The notes: generated by a model not told the origin, from the sequence alone. DNA of 64,000 bases from Aurantiacibacter zhengii (GCF_003584125.1 NZ_QXFL01000001.1:558001-622000); one strand, 5' to 3'; positions 10,236 through 19,565 are shown, counted from the first letter of the stretch. Program-made: numbers and translations.

Positions 10236-11648
10236 ATGGCTGAATACGACTACGACGTCCTTGTTATCGGTGCCGGCCCCGGCGGCTATGTCGCGGCGAT
10301 CCGCGCGGCGCAGCTGGGGTTGAAGACCGCTTGTGCGGAGAGCCGCGAGACGCTGGGCGGGACCTGCCTCAACGTCGGCTGCATTCCCTCCAAGGCCATG
10401 CTGCACGCATCGGAATTCTTCGATGCGGCGGCCAATGGAACGATGGAAAGCATGGGTATCGAGGTTAGCCCCAAACTCAACATGGAAAAGCTGCACGGCC
10501 AGCGTCTCGACGCGGTTGACGGGCTGACCAAGGGCATCGAGTTCCTGTTCAAGAAGAACAAGGTCGACTGGAAAAAGGGCCACGCCAAGTTCGTGGACGC
10601 GCACACCGTAGAGGTGGGCGGCGAAAAGGTTACGGCAAAGGAAGTGGTGATCGCCACCGGCTCCAGCGTCACCCCCCTGCCCGGCGTGGAAGTCGACAAT
10701 GCCAAGCACGTGGTCGTCGATTCGACCGGCGCGCTTGAACTGCCCAAGGTGCCGGAGCACATGGTGGTGATCGGCGGCGGCGTGATCGGGCTGGAACTGG
10801 GCAGCGTCTGGCGTCGCCTTGGTGCCAAGGTCACCTGCGTCGAATTCCTGGATGAAATCCTGCCCGGCATGGATAGCGACGTTCGCAAGGAATCGCGCAA
10901 GATTTTCAAGAAGCAGGGCATCGAGTTCAAGCTTTCCACCAAGGTCACCGGCGTTTCGGTGAAGGGCAAGAAAGCGACGCTCACCCTCGAACCTGCCAAT
11001 GGCGGTGACGAGGAAACGATGGAAGCAGACTGCGTGCTCGTTTCCATCGGTCGCAAGCCCAACACCGATGGACTGGGCCTCGAGAACATCGGCCTCGAAA
11101 CCAACAAGCGCGGCCAGATCGAGGTGGACGGCGAATTCCGCACGGCCGTCGACGGCGTGCGCGCGATTGGCGATGTGGTGCCCGGCCCGATGCTGGCCCA
11201 TAAGGCCGAGGATGAGGGCATTGCCGTCGCCGAATGGATCGCCGGAGACACCGGCATCGTGAACCACGATGTGATCCCCAGCGTCGTCTACACCTGGCCC
11301 GAAATCGCCGGTGTCGGCCTGACCGAAGAGCAGGCCATCGAAAAGATGGGCGGCGACGAGAAGGCTGTCAAAACCTCCAAGTTCCCGATGATGGCCAACA
11401 GCCGTGCCAAGACCAATCACGAGCCGGACGGCTTCGTGAAGGTCATTGCCGAGGCCGAAAGCGATCGTGTGCTTGGCGTCTGGGCCATTGCCTCTGTTGC
11501 CGGCACGATGATTGCCGAGGCGGCTCTGGCGATGGAATTCGGTGCGACGAGCGAGGACATTGCCTACACCTGTCACGCCCACCCGACCCATGCCGAGGCC
11601 ATGAAAGAGGCCGCGATGGGCGTCCAGGGCAAGCCGATCCATATCTGA
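10236..11648 (+). CDS. lpdA: Dihydrolipoyl dehydrogenase (E3)
   Basis: FAD flavoenzyme that re-oxidises dihydrolipoate with NAD+. The 470 residues show the N-terminal FAD motif VIGAGPGGYVAA, the redox disulfide in GGTCLNVGCIPSK (C44 and C49), an NAD-binding GGGVIGLE in the middle, and the C-terminal HAHPTHAEA with the catalytic His-Glu pair. It sits 10 bases after sucB, so it probably serves that complex, though E3 is commonly shared with other complexes and another copy may exist elsewhere. Confidence 0.97.
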   Translation: MAEYDYDVLVIGAGPGGYVAAIRAAQLGLKTACAESRETLGGTCLNVGCIPSKAMLHASEFFDAAANGTMESMGIEVSPKLNMEKLHGQRLDAVDGLTKGIEFLFKKNKVDWKKGHAKFVDAHTVEVGGEKVTAKEVVIATGSSVTPLPGVEVDNAKHVVVDSTGALELPKVPEHMVVIGGGVIGLELGSVWRRLGAKVTCVEFLDEILPGMDSDVRKESRKIFKKQGIEFKLSTKVTGVSVKGKKATLTLEPANGGDEETMEADCVLVSIGRKPNTDGLGLENIGLETNKRGQIEVDGEFRTAVDGVRAIGDVVPGPMLAHKAEDEGIAVAEWIAGDTGIVNHDVIPSVVYTWPEIAGVGLTEEQAIEKMGGDEKAVKTSKFPMMANSRAKTNHEPDGFVKVIAEAESDRVLGVWAIASVAGTMIAEAALAMEFGATSEDIAYTCHAHPTHAEAMKEAAMGVQGKPIHI

Positions 11649-11649
11649 G

Positions 11650-12468
11650 GTGGCATTGCGGGATCGCGTACCGGCGCTGCTGGCGCTCGCGATCCCCGTG
11701 CTGGCGGGTGCGCTGTACATGGCGCTCGCTGGCGCTCCCGCGCACTATGCACTGACCAACCTTGGTGCGCTGGTACTGGCTTGCCTGTGGATCTTGGCCG
11801 GTCGCGGGCCGCACACCTCGCTCAGCCGTCACCTGATGACGGGCATCCTACTGTTCACGCTGCTGGCTGCGCTGGCGATCAGTCCACCCGCGATCTCCGT
11901 TACCGGGGACCGCGTGCTGCGCTGGTTCCCGCTCGGCCCGCTCAGCCTGCACACCGGCATGCTGGTGGCTCCCGCCCTGTGCGTGCTGGCCGCCCGCCAC
12001 AGCACATTGGCGGCTCCGATCCTGCTGGCTGCAATCGTATGCGTCTGGTTACAGCCGGACGCGGCGACCGGATTCGCACTGACATTCGCTGCCGTGGGGC
12101 TGCACCATGTCACGCGCGACTGGAAGGTGGGCCTTGTCGCGATTGCGGGCTTCTTCGCCTCGATCAACATGGCCCTGCGCGGCGAACTGCCGCCGCAGCC
12201 CTTCGTGGAGCGGGTGCTGGTGGAGGCTGCTAGCATCAATATTGCGGCCGCCCTCGCGCTTGGCCTGGCGCTGGCGGCGGCGTTCGCGCTGTTGCTGTTC
12301 GCCATACCGTTCGACCGGGCAAAGCGATTCGCGCTGGCGGGGCTGCTGTTCGGTTTCGCCGTCCTTTCGCTGATGTCCAACTACCCCACCCCGTTGATCG
12401 GCTATGGCGCGTCGCCCATACTCGGCTTCGGCCTTGCCCTAGGACTGCACAGGATACCCAAGAGATGA
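11650..12468 (+). CDS. Polytopic inner-membrane protein, unknown function
   Basis: A 272-residue hydrophobic protein with about eight predicted membrane segments alternating with short loops. A GTG start one base after the lpdA stop, and a 4-base overlap with the following gene, indicate translational coupling in an extended transcript. The middle has HVTRDWKVGLVAIAGF and an acidic loop near PPQPFVERVLVEA. I recognise no transporter signature and do not assign a substrate. An FtsW/RodA-like impression from WLQPDAATG was considered, but the length and remaining sequence do not fit. Confidence 0.65.
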   Translation: MALRDRVPALLALAIPVLAGALYMALAGAPAHYALTNLGALVLACLWILAGRGPHTSLSRHLMTGILLFTLLAALAISPPAISVTGDRVLRWFPLGPLSLHTGMLVAPALCVLAARHSTLAAPILLAAIVCVWLQPDAATGFALTFAAVGLHHVTRDWKVGLVAIAGFFASINMALRGELPPQPFVERVLVEAASINIAAALALGLALAAAFALLLFAIPFDRAKRFALAGLLFGFAVLSLMSNYPTPLIGYGASPILGFGLALGLHRIPKR

Positions 12469-12896
12469 CCCAGCTTTCCCCCTTCCACCTCGCCTTCCCC
12501 GTCGACAACCTGGAGGCCGCCCGCGAGTTCTGGGGCGAGGTGATGGGCTGCAAGGAAGGGCGGTCCAGCCAAGACTGGTGCGATTTCGACTTCTACGGCC
12601 ACCAGATCGTGGCGCACCAGGCACCCGGTATCGTGGCCAAAGCCGGACACGGCACCAACGCGGTGGACGGCGACGACGTGCCCGTACCGCATTTCGGCAT
12701 TGTGCTGGACATGGATGAATGGAAGGCGCTGGCCGAGCGGCTGATCGAAAAAGGCGTGCAGTTCGATATCGCCCCGCGCGTACGCTTCAAGGGAGAGCCG
12801 GGCGAGCAGGCGACGATGTTCTTCCGCGATCCGGCAGGCAATGCCATCGAGATGAAGGCCTTTGCCGATCGTTCGAAACTGTTTGCCACGCACTAG
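12465..12896 (+). CDS. VOC-superfamily (glyoxalase/bleomycin-resistance fold) protein
   Basis: A 143-residue single-domain protein with the beta-alpha-beta-beta-beta pattern of the vicinal-oxygen-chelate fold. The N-terminal FHLAFPVDNLEAAREFW module is followed by VPHFGIVLDMDEWKAL and the C-terminal MFFRDPAGNAIEMKAF, which carries a metal-ligand-type Glu. H8, H79 region residues and the terminal Glu could form the metal site. Substrate cannot be inferred. It overlaps the preceding membrane-protein gene by four bases and belongs to the same packed run. Confidence 0.85.
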   Translation: MTQLSPFHLAFPVDNLEAAREFWGEVMGCKEGRSSQDWCDFDFYGHQIVAHQAPGIVAKAGHGTNAVDGDDVPVPHFGIVLDMDEWKALAERLIEKGVQFDIAPRVRFKGEPGEQATMFFRDPAGNAIEMKAFADRSKLFATH

Positions 12897-12928
12897 CGGC
12901 GCGAGGCCCGAGCGCCTATCGGGCGAAA

Positions 12929-13630
12929 ATGACTCGACGGAAAATCATGCGGCTCTTTGCCAGGTGGCATGTCTGGCTCGGCTGGCTGGTGGGCGTGCCG
13001 GTGCTCATGTGGACGGTGACCGGGCTCATCATGGTATGGCACCCTATCGAGTACGTGCGCGGCAACCATCTGCGCGCCGAACTGCCTCCTGTGCAGACGC
13101 AGGCGTGGGTGATGCCGCAGCTGGAAAGCCCGGTTCGCAGCCTCAGCCTGCAAAGCCTGCCGGACGGGCCGGGCTGGATCGTGGTGCAGGAAGACGGCAA
13201 CCGTGTCCGCTATTCCGCAACGGACGGCAGTCCCTACGCCGCGGTGGAAGAAGGCAATGCAAGGTCGATAGCCGCGACGGCCTATGCTGGCGATGCAGCG
13301 CTGGAAGCCGTCACCTTCTTCCCGGCCGACGCCAATCCCCTGGATCTGCGCGCTGGCGTGGATGCCTGGCAGGCACGCTTTGCCGATGACACCCACATCT
13401 ACATACACGCGCAGACCGGCGAAGTGCTGGCTGTGCGCAGCGGGTGGTGGCGGGTCTTCGATTTCATGTGGGGCCTGCACATCATGGACTTGCAGGAGCG
13501 CGAGGACACCAGTCATCCGGTCCTCATTATTTTTGCCGCCCTGGGCGTGGCAGGGTCGCTGCTCGGCTGCGTGCTGATGTTCCGTCGGCGCAAGGCACGG
13601 GTGCAGGTGCCGAAAGGGGCAAGGGCATGA
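12929..13630 (+). CDS. PepSY-associated transmembrane protein
   Basis: A 233-residue inner-membrane protein with the PepSY_TM arrangement: N-terminal helix with RWHVWLGWLVGVPVLMW (about 12-36), a periplasmic PepSY-like region (to about 185) including HIYIHAQTGEVLAVRSGWWR, and a second helix near 200-222 followed by RRRK. Such proteins are often linked to iron uptake or membrane redox functions, but nothing here fixes the role. The ATG at 12929 is chosen because an upstream extension lacks hydrophobic or conserved sequence. Its stop overlaps the next start as ATGA. Confidence 0.8.
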   Translation: MTRRKIMRLFARWHVWLGWLVGVPVLMWTVTGLIMVWHPIEYVRGNHLRAELPPVQTQAWVMPQLESPVRSLSLQSLPDGPGWIVVQEDGNRVRYSATDGSPYAAVEEGNARSIAATAYAGDAALEAVTFFPADANPLDLRAGVDAWQARFADDTHIYIHAQTGEVLAVRSGWWRVFDFMWGLHIMDLQEREDTSHPVLIIFAALGVAGSLLGCVLMFRRRKARVQVPKGARA

Positions 13631-14253
13631 TCGCGCCGGTCCTGCCCCCGTTCCTGGACCTTGGCGGCACCGCCGTCTTCGCCCTTTCCGGGGCGCTGCT
13701 GGCCGCGCGGCTTAACCAGACCTTCGTGACCTGCGCCTTTTTCGCGCTGCTGACCGGTGTGGGCGGAGGCTCCGTGCGCGATGCCCTGCTGGGAGTGCCA
13801 GCATTCTGGTTGCGCGATTTCTATGTTGCGCCGGTCATCCTCATCACCGCGCTGATAGCATGGTTCATCCCGCGCAAGTGGTGGCAGGGGCGCGATAGCT
13901 GGCTCGAATGGGCCGATGCCATGGGCCTGGCCCTGTTCAGCACGCTGGGCGTTGCCAAGGCGCTGGCATTCGACGTTGCACCGCTGGCGGCAATCATTCT
14001 TGGCGTGGTGACAGGCTGTGTGGGCGGGATCGTGCGCGACGTGATCGCGGGCGTGCCGTCCATCCTGATGCGCCCGGAACTCTATGTGACCGCCGCGGCC
14101 CTTGCCTCTTCGTTGTGCGGGGTCATGCTACTGCTCGGCATGCAGCAAGCGTGGGCAATGGCAATCGCCGCGCTCGCAGGTTTCACGCTGCGCGGCGCGG
14201 CGATGGTGTGGCGGATCGAACTGCCCGCCTACTCGAAGGAAGCCAGCAGCTAG
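13627..14253 (+). CDS. Trimeric intracellular cation (TRIC) channel family protein, UPF0126/YadS-like
   Basis: A 208-residue membrane protein built from two repeated three-helix units plus a seventh helix, as in bacterial TRIC channels. Each half carries the conserved glycine-rich loop: GVGGGSVRDALLG and GCVGGIVRDVIAG. Bacterial members conduct K+ or Na+, and one subgroup has been linked to glycine transport, so the cargo is open. The ATG at 13627 overlaps the stop of the PepSY gene. The stop shares the palindrome CTAG with the stop of the converging gene on the other strand. Confidence 0.88.
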   Translation: MIAPVLPPFLDLGGTAVFALSGALLAARLNQTFVTCAFFALLTGVGGGSVRDALLGVPAFWLRDFYVAPVILITALIAWFIPRKWWQGRDSWLEWADAMGLALFSTLGVAKALAFDVAPLAAIILGVVTGCVGGIVRDVIAGVPSILMRPELYVTAAALASSLCGVMLLLGMQQAWAMAIAALAGFTLRGAAMVWRIELPAYSKEASS

Positions 14254-15122
14254 CGGGCACCCTGCTCGAAATCGGGAGCCTGCGCGGTGGTGTAGCGGCC
14301 GTCGCCTTCCCACTCGCCAGCTTCGTCGGCATCATCGTCCTGCCAGTCGGCGTCATAGCCTTCCTCGCCCGGCAGCGGACCGCCGGGATAGGCCGGGCGC
14401 GGATCGTCCGCACCCGGCACTGTGACCATCGGTGCCTCGTCGTAGGAATAGGCCTCGTCCGCCGCCGTGCGCGTGGTGGCGCGGGCGCGGGAATAGGCTG
14501 CATCGCTCAACTGGCCGGACGCAGAACCGGTTACAGAGCTGGCAGAAGACTGTGCGGAATAGGCGACGCCGCCGCCGTAATCGATACTGCGCACGTCGCC
14601 CGAATTGTCGATCAGGCAGGTCCAGCGCTGGCCATCGTCGAGCGATCCCGACACGGTCCAGCCCGCTGCATTGCGATCTGCCCGGTCGACGTTCTCCACG
14701 CGGTTGTCGCGGTATTCCACCTGCTCGACACACATGTCGACGGCGCTTTCGATCCCGCGGCTGTCGTACTGGCGATCCCGCCGGTCATCATAACGCACAC
14801 GCTGGCGCCGCTCCTCGTAGCGATCCCGGTCGCGGTTGCGGTTGGAGGAGCTGAGGATAGCCGCAAGGACGCCGACCACAGCGACGCCTGCGATCACATC
14901 GCCCGCATCGACGCCGCGATCACGATGACGGTGGCGGTAGGGGCGATACCGGCGCCACTGGGTCGCGTCCTCCGCGCCGACCGGGAGAACCCCGGCTTTC
15001 ACGGTATTGGTCACCGAAGCTGTCGCTACGGGCAATTCGGCAGCGGCGGCAGGCGTTGCGGCCATCGAGAGCGCAGCCGCAAGGGCCGTTGCGCCTGCAA
15101 AACGGGAAGGACGGAATGTCAT
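14250..15122 (-). CDS. Exported glycine-zipper-type protein, paralogue of the next gene
   Basis: A 290-residue protein with a Sec signal peptide (cleavage likely after ATPAAAA, near residue 28). A basic region follows, then a hydrophobic small-residue helix DVIAGVAVVGVLAAILSSS (about 74-92), an Arg/Asp/Tyr-rich segment, a globular part with two Cys (MCVEQVEYR and RWTCLID) and a long acidic, Pro-rich tail. The core resembles the 186-residue product at 15220-15780: same helix, a Cys-containing helix with V-E-x-Y, and a second Cys before the end. Envelope location is inferred from the signal peptide. Function unknown. Confidence 0.7.
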   Translation of the reverse strand: MTFRPSRFAGATALAAALSMAATPAAAAELPVATASVTNTVKAGVLPVGAEDATQWRRYRPYRHRHRDRGVDAGDVIAGVAVVGVLAAILSSSNRNRDRDRYEERRQRVRYDDRRDRQYDSRGIESAVDMCVEQVEYRDNRVENVDRADRNAAGWTVSGSLDDGQRWTCLIDNSGDVRSIDYGGGVAYSAQSSASSVTGSASGQLSDAAYSRARATTRTAADEAYSYDEAPMVTVPGADDPRPAYPGGPLPGEEGYDADWQDDDADEAGEWEGDGRYTTAQAPDFEQGAR

Positions 15123-15219
15123 GAGCGGTTCCCCCTGGGAATTCGGATTGCGGATATGGCTAGGCGGTCCAGACTTGCTTCAGCCTGAACCGCCCTTGCC
15201 TGTTTCATGGGTTGCTCAA

Positions 15220-15780
15220 TCAGAGCCCGCGGATGCCATCAATGTCGATATCGACAACGCGGCCATTGCGAATGTCGCAGCTGAAGCGGCCTTCGTCCCA
15301 TCCATCGTTGCGATAGCCACGGCGGTAGTCACCCCGGCCCCAGCCGCGGCGATCGTTGCGATAGCGGCGATTGTCGCGGACGGCGATCCGACCGTCTACT
15401 TCAAAGCCGCGACGTTCACGGTCGACATCGCGGATTTCGTACACCTCTGCGCGGCTGCCGGTGCGGCGCTGCGCATAGCGTTCGACTTCGCGGACGCACT
15501 GCTCAACGGCATAGCGGCCATTATCGTAACCGCCGCGATAGCTGCCGCGGTAATCGCGGCGATCATAGCGGTCGTAACGGTCATTGTTGCCGGAGGACAG
15601 GATGGCAGCAAGGCCGCCAAGGACCACGGCACCGGCGATCACTTCACCGGCGGAAATTCCGCCGCGGTCGCGATCGCGGTGATGCTGGGCGGCGGCAGGT
15701 GTGGCCATACCCATCACCATCGCGCCAGCCGCGACAGTTCCGAGCGTGCCCTTGGCGAGAGCTTTGGTAATGGACTTCAT
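15220..15780 (-). CDS. Exported basic protein with glycine-zipper helix, paralogue of the preceding gene
   Basis: A 186-residue protein with a signal peptide ending ATPAAAQ (about residue 32). The motif EVIAGAVVLGGLAAILSSG (about 46-64) is followed by a very Arg/Asp/Tyr-rich segment, then QCVREVERYAQRRTGSRAEVYEIRDVDRE and a second Cys in FSCDIRNGRVVDIDI. The arrangement of helix and paired Cys matches the larger neighbour, so the two are tandem paralogues separated by about 100 bases. GGAG-type ribosome binding sequence precedes the ATG. Function unknown. Confidence 0.7.
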   Translation of the reverse strand: MKSITKALAKGTLGTVAAGAMVMGMATPAAAQHHRDRDRGGISAGEVIAGAVVLGGLAAILSSGNNDRYDRYDRRDYRGSYRGGYDNGRYAVEQCVREVERYAQRRTGSRAEVYEIRDVDRERRGFEVDGRIAVRDNRRYRNDRRGWGRGDYRRGYRNDGWDEGRFSCDIRNGRVVDIDIDGIRGL

Positions 15781-15911
15781 AAGGGGTCTCCTTCGTTTGC
15801 CGATGACCGGATTGCCACCGTCAACAAAGGTTCTACCCGAAGTGCGCTGAGGTGACGCTGAACCCCCTCGTTAGGAAATGTTCAGGAAACTAGCGCTTTA
15901 CCTGAACGTCC

Positions 15912-18041
15912 TTATTCGCCCGGTTCCAACCCCGTCCAATAGGCAAGGAATGCCGCGATATCAGAGGCTTCGGCTATGGCCTTGTCCGTCGGCTTGCCCG
16001 AACCGTGACCCGCGCGTGTCTCGATCCGGATGATCTGCGGGCGTTCTCCCAGGTCCTCTGCCTGCAGGGCAGCGGTGTATTTGAAAGAATGGCCCGGCAC
16101 CACGCGGTCGTCGGTGTCGGCAGTCGTCACCAGCAGCGCGGGATAGTCCGTATCGGGCTGGATGTTGTGCAGCGGGGAATAGGCCCGCAGGATGCGCCAG
16201 TCTTCCTCCCGGTCGGGATAGCCGTAATCGTCCACCCAGTAACGGCCAGCGGTCCACTGGTCGAAGCGAAGCATGTCCATGACGCCCACGGCAGCGTTGC
16301 CGGCCGCGAAAAGGTCGGGTCGCTGGTTCGCCACCGCGCCCACCAGCAGGCCGCCGTTGGATCCGCCCTGGATCGCAAGGCCGTCCTCCGGCGTCACGCC
16401 TTCGGCAATCAGGAACTCGCCTGCTGCGATGAAATCGTCGAACACGTTCTGCTTGTTCGCACGGCGTCCGGCATCGTGCCAGGCCTTGCCGTATTCGCCG
16501 CCACCGCGAATGTTGGCGAGCGCGAAGGCACCGCCCGCTTCCACCCATGCCATTCGGCTTGTGGAGAAGCCGGGGGTAAGCGACACGTCAAAGCCGCCAT
16601 AACCGTAGAGAAGCGTGGGCACGGCCTCTCCGCTGGCAACAATATCAGCGCGCCGCATGATGAACATCGGCACACGGGTGCCATCCTTGCTTTCGTAGAA
16701 GCGCTGCTCGACCACGAAATCTTCGGGATCGAAGGTCAATTCCGGCTCTGCGAACACCACGCTGTCACCAGTGGCGACATCGTAGCGATAAATCGTGGCG
16801 GGACGGTTGAAGCTGGAAAAGCTGTAAAACATTTCCGGGCTGTCTGGATCGCCGGTAAAACCGCCGGCGCTGCCGAGACCGGCGAATTCCATCTCGCGCA
16901 CCATCTCGCCATCCAGCGAATAAACATATGCGGCGGAAGACGCGTCCTCGAGGTATTCCAGCACGAGGTGTCCACCGACGAGTGCGGCCCCAGCGATGGG
17001 CTGCTCACGCTCTGCGATCACTTCGGTCCAGCCTGCCTGCGGGTTGTCCATGTCGATGGACACCACGCGGTAAAGCGGTGCCTGGTTGTTAGTAGTGAAG
17101 AACAGGCGCGAGCCAACTGAATCGATCAGGCTCCAGCTATCCTCGAAACCGGGCACGAGCACGCGCGCGTCCCATCCTGCATCCAGGTCTACCAGGTTCA
17201 CTTCGTAACGGGAATCGGTACCGGTGGAGGACGTGATGAGCGCCCAGCGATCGTCACTGGTGGTCTGCGCCACGTGGTTGCGCTCGGGATGGTCGGGCGT
17301 GGCGAACACCAGCTTGTCGGCGGCCTGCTCCGTGCCCAGGGCATGGTAATAGACCGCCTGGTTCATGTTGAGAGCTTGGAAATCCTCGCCCTCCTCCGGC
17401 TCCGGGAAACGCGAGTAGAGGAAGCCGTCATCTCCGACCCAGGAAAGGCCGGTGAACTTGGCCCAGCGGATCTCGCCGCCGATCTGTTCGCCCGTGGCCA
17501 CGTCCATCACACGCAGGATGCGCCAGTCGCTGCCGCCGTCCTGTACGGAATAGAGCAACTTGCTGCCGTCGGGCGAAGGCACCCAGCCCGCCAGCGCGGT
17601 GGCACCATCGTCGGCCCATTCGTTTGGATCGATCAGCAGGCGCGGCTCTGCATCCAGACTGTCGCGCACGTATAGCGGCGACTGGTTCTGCAAGCCCGAA
17701 TTGCCGGTGTAGAAATAGCGTCCGCCGCGCTCGACGGGCACGGAGAAACGCTCGAAATCGTAAAGCTCGCCAATGCGGTTCGTGAACCAGTCGCGCGCGG
17801 GAAGCGCCTCGAGATAGGCGTCGGTCACGGCGTTCTGGCGTTCGACCCAGGCAGCCACTTCCTCGCTGTTGCGAACATCCTCTTCCAGCCAACGATAGGG
17901 ATCGGCAACTTCTTCGCCGAACACCGTATCGACAACGTCGCCCTGGCGAGTTTCGGGATAGTCTGGTGCAGTCATGTCCTGCGCACTAGCGGGAATGGCT
18001 GTTGCGGCAAGCAAGGATGCCGCGAGAATCTGAAAACGCAT
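15912..18041 (-). CDS. Prolyl oligopeptidase family serine peptidase (S9A), exported
   Basis: Cleaves short peptides after proline. The 709 residues begin with a signal peptide (to about ASAQ, residue 20), implying a periplasmic enzyme. An N-terminal ADPYRWLEE segment precedes the beta-propeller. The C-terminal alpha/beta-hydrolase has S561 in GGSNGG, an Asp pair in DTDDRV (644-645) and H679 in AGHGSG, at nearly the spacing of the porcine enzyme. The ATG at 18041 has GGAG five bases upstream. An in-frame extension upstream lacks any signal-like sequence and was rejected. Confidence 0.93.
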   Translation of the reverse strand: MRFQILAASLLAATAIPASAQDMTAPDYPETRQGDVVDTVFGEEVADPYRWLEEDVRNSEEVAAWVERQNAVTDAYLEALPARDWFTNRIGELYDFERFSVPVERGGRYFYTGNSGLQNQSPLYVRDSLDAEPRLLIDPNEWADDGATALAGWVPSPDGSKLLYSVQDGGSDWRILRVMDVATGEQIGGEIRWAKFTGLSWVGDDGFLYSRFPEPEEGEDFQALNMNQAVYYHALGTEQAADKLVFATPDHPERNHVAQTTSDDRWALITSSTGTDSRYEVNLVDLDAGWDARVLVPGFEDSWSLIDSVGSRLFFTTNNQAPLYRVVSIDMDNPQAGWTEVIAEREQPIAGAALVGGHLVLEYLEDASSAAYVYSLDGEMVREMEFAGLGSAGGFTGDPDSPEMFYSFSSFNRPATIYRYDVATGDSVVFAEPELTFDPEDFVVEQRFYESKDGTRVPMFIMRRADIVASGEAVPTLLYGYGGFDVSLTPGFSTSRMAWVEAGGAFALANIRGGGEYGKAWHDAGRRANKQNVFDDFIAAGEFLIAEGVTPEDGLAIQGGSNGGLLVGAVANQRPDLFAAGNAAVGVMDMLRFDQWTAGRYWVDDYGYPDREEDWRILRAYSPLHNIQPDTDYPALLVTTADTDDRVVPGHSFKYTAALQAEDLGERPQIIRIETRAGHGSGKPTDKAIAEASDIAAFLAYWTGLEPGE

Positions 18042-18116
18042 GAAATCTCCGCGTGTTGGGATATGGTCATTGATGTAACCATCGCCCACGCGGATGCAAG
18101 CCCCGCCCTTGGTCGG

Positions 18117-19481
18117 CTACTCCGGCAAGGCAGCGAGAACATCGGCGGTGAATGCCTGGATATCGAAGCCGCTTCCGCCCGCCGGGTCTTCCCCGCGCCG
18201 CACGATCACGACATTCCGGCTGGGCACGACAACAACGAACTGGCCACGGTTGCCCTGCGCGGCGATCGTGTCCGCCGGAATGCCCTCGTGATTGTTGAAC
18301 AGCCACCAGCCCGCTCCGTAGCCCATGTTGCGCCCCTCGGGCTGAGGGCCGCTGGGTGTGGAGACATATTCGACCCATCCTTCCGGCAGTATGCGCGTGC
18401 CGTCCGGCAGCACGCCGTCGTTAAGGTAAAGCTGCCCCAGGCGCAGCAAGTCGGGCGCGGTGGACCATACCTGGCTGGAAAGGATGTAGTTGCCCTGCCA
18501 GTCGGTCTCGGCAACGGTGTGGTTCATGCCAAGCCGTGCGAGCAATTCCGATGGTGGATGGGCCGTCAGGGTGTGCTCGATGGCCTGAACTGCAGCAAGG
18601 GTATCGTTATTGGCATAGCGAAAAGTAGAGCCTGGCGGATTCACCAGGGGCCAGTCGACCGCCACCTCGTCCACCGTCGCGCCGCCGAAATAGAGTGGAT
18701 CGGTGCGGTTGCCGGGTGTGTCGGTATAGCGACCCGAGGCCATGCGCAGGGCATGATCGATGGTGATCGCGCGGCGGGGATCGGTGTCGCCCTCTCCCAG
18801 TCCGGCACTCTGCGTGACCGCCGCGTCCCCTCTCTGCACCGCCGCGCCTACCAGTGTTGCGGCGATGCTCTTGGCGACCGACCATGTACGCTGCGGCACA
18901 AGACCGTTGAACCCGTCGGCATAGGCTTCCCGGATTACGCCATCATGCGCCACGATTACCGCGGTCGTGCGGGCATCCTCGCCGTAGGCTCCGTCGAACG
19001 CGGCGGGAAATTGGGAATGGACCGCTGGAACGGTGCGCTGCGCCGCGGGAATTTCCCGGGTTGCCGTTTCGCTCCCCTCATCCATCGCGAGGAATGATGG
19101 CTCGAAGCCCGTTGGCTGGATCGAGCACCCTTCGCCATCTTGATGCAGGGCTATGCGCGGCGGCATCGTGTCGGACCATTCAACGGTCACGGCGTAGAGT
19201 ACCCCGCCTTCATCGCGATAGAACCGCCCCTCGAGCGCGCCGATCAAATCGTCAAGCGGCTGCTGGATACCGCTCAGTTCCCATTGCCGCACGCTTTCGA
19301 GACTGCGCGACGCTCCGTTACGCTCGGCATTGGCGGTTGCGCTGCACAGGAACATGGCCTTGTAGCCGGCTGCCAGCGCGCGGTCGTACCGTGCATTCAG
19401 GTCTTCTTGCGAGATGCCCTGTGCGACAGCGGGGGCAGCGATAGCCAGCGCGGCGGCGGCGATTGAGATGGTGCGGATCAT
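18117..19481 (-). CDS. Serine hydrolase, beta-lactamase (class C/esterase) fold, exported
   Basis: A 454-residue exported protein with a signal peptide to about residue 21 (APAVAQ). The active-site S-x-x-K motif is SVAK at 201-204, the YxN-type motif is RYANND, and the C-terminal part has a GNRGQFVVVVPSRN strand in place of a KTG motif. Family members include esterases, D-aminopeptidases and 6-aminohexanoate-dimer hydrolases, so true beta-lactamase activity should not be assumed. The ATG at 19481 is used; a GTG six bases earlier is possible. It is downstream of the rplQ terminator. Confidence 0.85.
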   Translation of the reverse strand: MIRTISIAAAALAIAAPAVAQGISQEDLNARYDRALAAGYKAMFLCSATANAERNGASRSLESVRQWELSGIQQPLDDLIGALEGRFYRDEGGVLYAVTVEWSDTMPPRIALHQDGEGCSIQPTGFEPSFLAMDEGSETATREIPAAQRTVPAVHSQFPAAFDGAYGEDARTTAVIVAHDGVIREAYADGFNGLVPQRTWSVAKSIAATLVGAAVQRGDAAVTQSAGLGEGDTDPRRAITIDHALRMASGRYTDTPGNRTDPLYFGGATVDEVAVDWPLVNPPGSTFRYANNDTLAAVQAIEHTLTAHPPSELLARLGMNHTVAETDWQGNYILSSQVWSTAPDLLRLGQLYLNDGVLPDGTRILPEGWVEYVSTPSGPQPEGRNMGYGAGWWLFNNHEGIPADTIAAQGNRGQFVVVVPSRNVVIVRRGEDPAGGSGFDIQAFTADVLAALPE

Positions 19482-19508
19482 GCCCACCCTTGTGCCACGA
19501 ACCAGCCA

Positions 19509-19546
19509 AAAGAAAAGGGCCGCCGGATCGCTCCGACGGCCCTTCG
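19509..19546 (-). terminator. Rho-independent terminator after rplQ
   Basis: On the minus strand, AAGGGCCGTCGGA and TCCGGCGGCCCTT form a nearly perfect stem around a short loop and are followed by TTTTCTTTT. It lies 20 bases beyond the rplQ stop and would end the alpha-operon transcript ahead of the serine-hydrolase gene. Confidence 0.85.
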
Positions 19547-19565
19547 CTTGTTTCGTTACGAGCGC

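Noticed and set aside
18117-19481. Calling the serine hydrolase a beta-lactamase resistance gene.
   Set aside because: It has the SxxK and YxN motifs, but the third motif is not KTG and the length and N-terminal domain match non-lactamase hydrolases of the fold. No resistance claim is supported.
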